DNA from: Pseudomonas sp. S35
GTDB taxonomy: Bacteria; Pseudomonadota; Gammaproteobacteria; Pseudomonadales; Pseudomonadaceae
Reading direction: 5' to 3'
DNA length: 64,000 nucleotides
Assembly: GCF_009866765.1 (NCBI RefSeq)
Contig: NZ_CP019431.1
Span: 992,001-1,056,000 of the forward strand
In this document: in pieces, positions 59,291 through 64,000 of the stretch
Layout of the letters: each line of letters starts with the position of its first letter
How positions within the stretch are numbered: position 1 is the first letter of the stretch
Translations under genes and position numbers: made by a program
The notes under the pieces: model-generated
What the model was told of the DNA's origin: nothing
Databases searched by the model: none
Seen by the model: the letters and a program-made list of their open reading frames with translations, nothing else

Positions 59291-60153
59291 CTGAAACCGA
59301 CGGACTGCAAATAGAAGTCGGTTATTTGACCACCCCAGAGCAATGCAATCCAGCCGGCAATCGCCAGGTACGGACCAAATGGCATTGGCGCCGATGCTTG
59401 GGTCTTGCGCAGACGCATCAGGGTCAAGCCGACAAAGACCCCAACCAGGGACGACATCAGCAGCGTCATCGGCAGTATCTGCCAGCCCCCCCATGCGCCG
59501 AGCAGTGCCAGTAGCTTGAAATCACCGTGGCCCATGCCGTCCTTGCCGGTAACCAGCTTGAATAGCCAGAACACGCTCCATAGGCTCATGTATCCGATTA
59601 CTGCGCCCCACAGGGCGTCGGGTAGTGTCGTCAGCCACTCAAAGCTGTTGACGATCAACCCCAGCCACAGCAGCGGCAGCACCAGGACATCGGGCAGCAA
59701 CTGGTGGTCTGCGTCGATCAGGCTCATCGCCAGCAACCCCCAACTCAACACGAGCACCACGCCGGCTTGCCAGCCAAAACCGAAGTGCCAGGCCACCAAT
59801 GCTGAGATCAGCCCGCATGCGAGTTCTGTGAGGGGATAGCGAGGACTGATCGTAGCCTGGCAATGGGCACAGCGGCCCCTGAGTACCAGGTAGCTGAGCA
59901 GTGGGATATTTTCCCAGGGCCGTATCGGATGGTCGCAATGCGGGCAGCATGAGTTAGGGTGCATCAGGTTGTAAGTCGGCCCGGCAGGTTCTACAGGCAA
60001 GCCGAGCACTTCATGGGCCTGGGCGCGCCATTCCCGTTCGAGCATTTTGGGCAGGCGCCACACCAGCACATTGAGAAAACTGCCAACGATCATCCCCAGC
60101 ACCCATGCCGTCACCACAAATGCCCACGGGTGTTCGCTCAGTAGCAGGCTCAA
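59287..60153 (-). CDS. pilD: Prepilin peptidase / N-methyltransferase PilD
   Basis: 288 residues, a polytopic aspartyl protease that cleaves and methylates prepilins and type II secretion pseudopilins. Two Cys pairs (Cys70, 73, 95, 98) and the catalytic Asp149 (DADHQLLPD) and Asp211 (GHGDFK) are intact. It overlaps pilC (ATGA). Since the ICE pilus operon has no peptidase, this enzyme may also process PilS and PilV of the ICE. Confidence 0.96.
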   Translation of the reverse strand: MSLLLSEHPWAFVVTAWVLGMIVGSFLNVLVWRLPKMLEREWRAQAHEVLGLPVEPAGPTYNLMHPNSCCPHCDHPIRPWENIPLLSYLVLRGRCAHCQATISPRYPLTELACGLISALVAWHFGFGWQAGVVLVLSWGLLAMSLIDADHQLLPDVLVLPLLWLGLIVNSFEWLTTLPDALWGAVIGYMSLWSVFWLFKLVTGKDGMGHGDFKLLALLGAWGGWQILPMTLLMSSLVGVFVGLTLMRLRKTQASAPMPFGPYLAIAGWIALLWGGQITDFYLQSVGFR

Positions 60154-61358
60154 AATGCGCTCCCCAGTTGGAAGACCGGCAGATACAGGGCAATGACCAG
60201 CGCTCCGACGATGCCCCCCAGCACCACCATAATCAACGGTTCCATCAGGTTGGTGAGGGTGTCGACGTGGTTGTCCACATCGGTCTCATAGTGGCTGGCG
60301 ACCTTTTCCAGCATGTGGTCCAGCGTGCCTGACTCTTCGCCGATGGCCGTCATCTGGATAGCCATGCCGGGAAAAAGGCGGTTGTTGGCCATGGATTGAT
60401 TCAGCTGCATGCCAGTGGATACATCGTGACGCATACGCTCGATTGCCTGTTTGAACGGGTCGTTACCCACGGCGCCGGCTACCGAATCCAGTGCCTGCAC
60501 CAGCGGAACGCCCGCAGCGAAGGTGGTGGAAAGCGTGCGGGCGTAGCGGGCCACGGCGGATTTTGTCAGCAGTTTGCCTATCAGGGGCGCTTTCAACAAA
60601 CCGGTGTCGAGCCACAAGCGAAAACCCGGCAAGGTTCGATAGGCCTGGCGCAGCCCCACGGCACCGGTCGCTATGCCTATCGCCAGCATCCACCATGCTT
60701 GCTGCATGAACTCCGAGAGCGCGATCACCTGCAAGGTGAAGTCGGGCAATTTGCCGTTGACTCCCGCAAACAGGGCTTGGAACTGCGGCACTACGTGGAT
60801 CAAAAGCACACTGGTGACCAGGCTGGCCACTACCAGCACTGCGATAGGGTAGGCCATTGCTTTTTTTATCCTGGCCGTGAGCTGTTCACTTTTTTCGCGG
60901 TGGGTTGCTACTCGCTCCAGCAGGGTTTCAAGTGCCCCGGCTTGTTCGCCGACGGCCACCAGGTTGCAGTACAGGTCGTCGAAATAGCGCGGCTGTTTAC
61001 GCAAGGCATCGGCCAGGTTGGTACCGGCGGCGATTGCTTGTTTAAGTTGCTGCACCAGTTCACGTACCGATCGGTTGTCGAAGCCCTCGCTGATGATGTC
61101 GAAGGCTTGCAGAAGGGGAATCCCAGCCTTCAGCAGGGTGGCCAGTTGACGAGTGAGCAGGGTGATGTCGGCCGTCTTGACCGGTGGGGCAAGGCGTTGC
61201 CACACCGGCGATGCCTTGCGCACGCGAGCGAGGCTGATCCCTTGTTCGCGCAACTGTGCCTTGACCAGGGCAGGGTTGTACCCCGTGATTTGTCCGGACA
61301 CCCTGCGTCCTTTGCGGTTGATGCCTTCCCAGGCGTAGAGCGTCGAAGCGTTCGTCAT
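60150..61358 (-). CDS. pilC: Type IV pilus inner-membrane platform protein PilC
   Basis: 402 residues with the GspF fold: two repeated cytoplasmic domains and three membrane helices (about residues 168-190, 217-240 and 374-394). It anchors pilus assembly. The ATG chosen (MTNASTLYAWEG) is five codons inside the longest frame, which begins with GTG. In P. aeruginosa pilB stands directly upstream of pilC; here only about 200 bp separate pilC from the divergent pilA, so pilB is missing at this locus. Confidence 0.94.
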   Translation of the reverse strand: MTNASTLYAWEGINRKGRRVSGQITGYNPALVKAQLREQGISLARVRKASPVWQRLAPPVKTADITLLTRQLATLLKAGIPLLQAFDIISEGFDNRSVRELVQQLKQAIAAGTNLADALRKQPRYFDDLYCNLVAVGEQAGALETLLERVATHREKSEQLTARIKKAMAYPIAVLVVASLVTSVLLIHVVPQFQALFAGVNGKLPDFTLQVIALSEFMQQAWWMLAIGIATGAVGLRQAYRTLPGFRLWLDTGLLKAPLIGKLLTKSAVARYARTLSTTFAAGVPLVQALDSVAGAVGNDPFKQAIERMRHDVSTGMQLNQSMANNRLFPGMAIQMTAIGEESGTLDHMLEKVASHYETDVDNHVDTLTNLMEPLIMVVLGGIVGALVIALYLPVFQLGSAF

Positions 61359-61560
61359 GTCGCGGTTCCGCACACAGGTCGTTGAGGAGTTATAGCTTAG
61401 TCAGGTGACGATTTCGGACAGGGCGCTGGTGGTGGATAAAATGTCAGAATATGCGTCTTGCAGGCGATTGGGCGCGTGTGGGTGAGTACACTTGCGCCGC
61501 TGCACAACACGGGGCGCAGGATGCGCCTTGTCATGAGTTTTATTCTGGAGAGTGAATGTG

Positions 61561-61974
61561 ATGCGTCAAAAAGGCTTCACCTTGATCGAGTTGTTGATCG
61601 TCGTGGCAATCATCGGCATTTTGGCCACCATCGGCCTGCCCATGTACACCACGCACCAGGCCAAGGCCAAGGTTACCGCCGGCCTGGCTGAGATCAGCGC
61701 GCTGAAGGCCGGTTACGAAGACACCATCAACCAGGGCACCGTACCTACCCTGGCATTGATTGGCGGCACCAGTCCCACCGCCAATTGCAAGATTGATGTG
61801 GCCGGCGATGTGACCACCGGCGTGGGCTCCATCAGTTGCGAAATACTCGACGCGCCGGCGCCGGTGTTGGGCAAAACCATCAAGCTGACGCGCAGCGCCA
61901 CCACCGGCTGGAAGTGTACGACCAGCGCCGAAGCGAAATATGTCGGCAAGGGCTGCGGCGCCGATGGGGCATAA
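61561..61974 (+). CDS. pilA: Type IV major pilin PilA
   Basis: 137 residues. The class IVa leader is very short (MRQKG cut before FTLIELLIVVAIIG) with Glu at mature position 5. Two Cys near the C-terminus (WKCTT and KGCGA) form the disulfide loop; another pair (NCKID, SCEIL) lies in the middle. A GGAG site 10 nt upstream supports the ATG. It is divergent from pilC. Confidence 0.96.
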   Translation: MRQKGFTLIELLIVVAIIGILATIGLPMYTTHQAKAKVTAGLAEISALKAGYEDTINQGTVPTLALIGGTSPTANCKIDVAGDVTTGVGSISCEILDAPAPVLGKTIKLTRSATTGWKCTTSAEAKYVGKGCGADGA

Positions 61975-62009
61975 CTGCTAAACCATCCTCAGGGACGTAG
62001 AGGTGGCCG

Positions 62010-63410
62010 ATGGTGTTATCCGTACAGCAGCGCGGTGGTGTTTTCCTGGTCGTAGCAGTGTGCCTGCTGACTGTTGCGGTGTGCGCGCCATTCAGTGGCC
62101 ATGATCTGCAGCGCACAGTGCAGATTGCCTTTGGGTTTTGCGCCGTGTTGTATGGGCTGTCGGTTGCCCCTGTGGAACCCTTGGTGAATCGGCTTGCCGC
62201 AGTGGGGCTGGCACTGATTATTGTGCTGGGGCTGGTGTCTTCGGCATTGGCTCATCAACCGCTCTGGGCGTTCACCGAAGTGGCACTGTTTGTCTGCTGC
62301 GCCGCAATCGCCGTGGCGTTCTGCGTACTGCGCCGCAACGGTGGCGAGCCTTTGGATCGAGTGCTGATCCTGATGGTGGTGGTGTTGTGTCTGATCAAAT
62401 CGGCCCAGTACCTGTATGCCGGTACGCTTGCATTCACCAGTGGCGAGCGCACGTTGAACACTGACCTGCTGTTGTCGGGGTTTTCCAACAAGCGCTTCTA
62501 CGGCCAGTTCCAGACATTCACCCTGCCTTTGCTCGCGCTGCCCCTGCTGATACCCAATGTCTCCCGCGCCCTGCGAGGTGCGGCGTTTGCGTTGCTGTGC
62601 GTCTGGTGGTTGATCGCGATCAGCGGCGGTACGCGTGGTACCTGGCTGGGAATGGGCGTGGCGGGGATGGGGCTGGCGCTGCTTGGGCCTTGGGGGCGAC
62701 GTTGGTTGGGCTGGCAGTTAGCCGGCGTGCTGGGTGGGCTGTTGCTGTATGGGCTGCTGTTCACGTGGCTGGCGGATTACATGGGGATCGAGATAACCAG
62801 TGGTGCAGGTGATCGCCTGACTACGTCGCTGTCGGGCCGTGGTGTGATCTGGTGGCAAGCGTGGCATATGCTCGTCGAACGGCCTTGGTTGGGGTTCGGG
62901 CCGATGCATTTTGCCGATATTGCCAACCCGATCGCTTCCCATCCACACCAGGCCGTTTTGCAGTGGGCCAGCGAATGGGGTTTGCCGTCGGCCCTGTGCG
63001 TGATGGTTGTGGCCTGGCGGGGCAGTTGGGCCACGTTGCGCGTGCTGCGGGAGCGGGCGCTGTCCAGCGAGCGTGTGGACTTACTGCGGGTATGCCTGTT
63101 TGCCGCGTTGGTCGCGGCGCTGGTGCAGTCCATGGTCGATGGCGTGATCGTAATGCCCAACTCTCAGGCCTGGCTGGCGCTGGTGGTGGGCTGGCTGATG
63201 GCGCTGCATGTGTGGCGCACACCACCAGGCGCGGCATCGCCGTTGGCCTGGAGCGCGTGGAAGGTGTTAAGTGTGTTGGCCGTTGGTCTGTTGGTATTTA
63301 TCGCCGCGCGCGACCTGCCTCACCTTCAAAAAGCCCAGCGGCAGTACCTGAGTACCCATGACAATTACCTGCAACCGCGCTTCTGGGCGCAGGGAGTCAT
63401 TGCCCGCTGA
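62010..63410 (+). CDS. O-antigen-ligase-family protein (pilin glycosyltransferase-like)
   Basis: 466 residues with about ten to twelve membrane helices and a large periplasmic loop that holds SLSGRGVIWWQAWHML and PWLGFGPMHF, the conserved Wzy_C/O-antigen ligase part. In P. aeruginosa group I strains a gene of this type (tfpO/pilO) directly after pilA adds O-antigen units to the pilin C-terminal Ser. Position and size fit that role, but the pilin here ends in GADGA without a terminal Ser, so the target site may differ. Confidence 0.82.
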   Translation: MVLSVQQRGGVFLVVAVCLLTVAVCAPFSGHDLQRTVQIAFGFCAVLYGLSVAPVEPLVNRLAAVGLALIIVLGLVSSALAHQPLWAFTEVALFVCCAAIAVAFCVLRRNGGEPLDRVLILMVVVLCLIKSAQYLYAGTLAFTSGERTLNTDLLLSGFSNKRFYGQFQTFTLPLLALPLLIPNVSRALRGAAFALLCVWWLIAISGGTRGTWLGMGVAGMGLALLGPWGRRWLGWQLAGVLGGLLLYGLLFTWLADYMGIEITSGAGDRLTTSLSGRGVIWWQAWHMLVERPWLGFGPMHFADIANPIASHPHQAVLQWASEWGLPSALCVMVVAWRGSWATLRVLRERALSSERVDLLRVCLFAALVAALVQSMVDGVIVMPNSQAWLALVVGWLMALHVWRTPPGAASPLAWSAWKVLSVLAVGLLVFIAARDLPHLQKAQRQYLSTHDNYLQPRFWAQGVIAR

Positions 63411-63458
63411 AGGCTGCAAGTTGCCGGACGCCCGATGCGGTGCTAGCTTTAGCCCACT

Positions 63459-63531
63459 GCCCGTGTAGCTCAGCCGGTAGAGCAGCGCACTCGTAACGCG
63501 AAGGTCGCAGGTTCGATTCCTGTCTCGGGCA
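63459..63531 (+). tRNA. tRNA-Thr (CGU)
   Basis: Cloverleaf with acceptor GCCCGTG/CTCGGGC (one T-T mismatch), anticodon loop CTCGTAA reading CGU, and T-arm GGTTCGATTCC. The 3' CCA is not encoded (AAGAAC follows). A tRNA-Thr next to pilA is conserved in Pseudomonas and is a known place for pilin gene exchange. Confidence 0.95.
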
Positions 63532-63694
63532 AGAACGCACTACCGTTTCAACGGCATGCTTCAAAGGCAATGTTTTCAGATGATCCCAGAATGGTTCTGA
63601 AGGCCAGACGAGCCGGCATTTGCGCCTGCTCTTTTGTATCTGCGCAACCTTGATGACCCAGATGCATCCCCATTCCTCGATCTAAGAGAACGAC

Positions 63695-64000
63695 ATGACC
63701 ACGACTGAAATGACCCAGGAAGTTCGGCATCAAGCAGCCCTCGACCAATACCTCGAGGCGACGCCGCAGCTTAAAGAAGAGATCAAGGACCTGAGCGCCG
63801 ATGATCAGCGTGACCAGATCCAGTGGGCATTCGAGGACGAGGCCGAGAGCCAGGGCCTCCAGCCTTGGGAGTTGACTCTCAAGTACACCTCGACACCGGA
63901 AGCGTTCGAAGCTGCACGGCTGACCTTGCACAAGGAAGCGGCCGAGGTGCTGGGTGTCGAATGGGAAGAGTATTGCGAGATGAATAACCTGGTCGTTTAA
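63695..64000 (+). CDS. DUF6388-like small protein
   Basis: 101 residues, helical and acidic, starting MTTTEMTQEVRHQAALDQYL and ending EWEEYCEMNNLVV. The size and charge fit DUF6388, a pseudomonad family of unknown function. It is monocistronic here, ending at the window edge with its stop codon included. Not related to pilus functions. Confidence 0.7.
   Translation: MTTTEMTQEVRHQAALDQYLEATPQLKEEIKDLSADDQRDQIQWAFEDEAESQGLQPWELTLKYTSTPEAFEAARLTLHKEAAEVLGVEWEEYCEMNNLVV

Noticed and set aside
60396..61385. 329-residue plus-strand open frame across pilC
   Set aside because: Antisense to pilC with no supporting features.
61385..61560. A sigma-54 promoter for pilA
   Set aside because: Expected in Pseudomonas, but I could not find a convincing TGGCAC-N5-TTGCA match at the right spacing.

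Overview
The window comes from a Pseudomonas of the fluorescens type, inferred from protein families and gene order. The right flank (ndh, DUF1780, DUF3094, yacG, coaE, pilD, pilC, pilA, tRNA-Thr) follows the order around pilA-ndh known from P. aeruginosa. It contains most of the non-transfer half of an integrative and conjugative element (ICE) of the pKLC102/PAPI-1/PFGI-1/SPI-7 class, inserted at a tRNA-Lys gene.

Layout. (1) Bases 1-9196, plus strand: the 3' part of a TonB-dependent receptor, then exbB-exbD-tonB, then a ugpB-ugpA-ugpE-ugpC type glycerol-3-phosphate ABC transporter and a glycerophosphodiester phosphodiesterase. Together they look like an outer-to-inner-membrane scavenging route for phosphate or glycerophospho-esters. 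(2) 9259-12844, minus: an IS5-type remnant, then two overlapping tyrosine recombinases that cut a rulB/umuC-type polymerase gene after 84 codons; intact rulA/umuD with a LexA box follows. (3) 13.7-21.7 kb, minus: SNF2-type ATPase, DUF6094 DNA methyltransferase, DUF3275, the STY4534-family ICE protein (DUF3577) and several small unknown genes, many preceded by a recurring structured leader. (4) 22.6-34.0 kb, minus: a conjugative type IVb thin-pilus operon, pilL-N-O-P-Q-R-S-T-V-M. (5) 34.2-40.8 kb, minus: a possible TumE-type toxin-antitoxin pair, a second SNF2 ATPase, a PcfJ-like protein and type IA topoisomerase. (6) 41-54.6 kb, minus: ssb, DUF3158, TIGR03761-like, a tandem-repeat protein, STY4528-like replication protein, DUF2857, ParB, an Arc-type repressor, an NdpA/YejK-like protein, DnaB, an HNH protein, DUF2786 and ParA/Soj. 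(7) 54747-54791: a 45-nt 3' fragment of tRNA-Lys, the ICE end, then tRNA-Pro and chromosome.

From 9.6 to 54.6 kb every gene is on the minus strand, many joined by ATGA start-stop overlaps. No conjugation ATPases, relaxase or tRNA-Lys integrase are seen here; in this ICE class they should lie further left. No intact tRNA-Lys is seen on the left, so the ICE should continue past base 1 and the TonB/Ugp cluster is probably cargo. That is inference.

Most interesting unexplained signals: (a) eight leaders upstream of small ICE genes that share an outer helix, an inner hairpin and a loop able to pair with sequence just downstream (pseudoknot-like, with apparent covariation); (b) four exact 17-bp palindromes inside the STY4528-like gene, spaced 44/54/44 bp and not all in one reading frame, suggesting a DNA-level site such as a ParB or replication-protein binding cluster; (c) a recombinase module in rulB, resembling the integron-like elements described in P. 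syringae.
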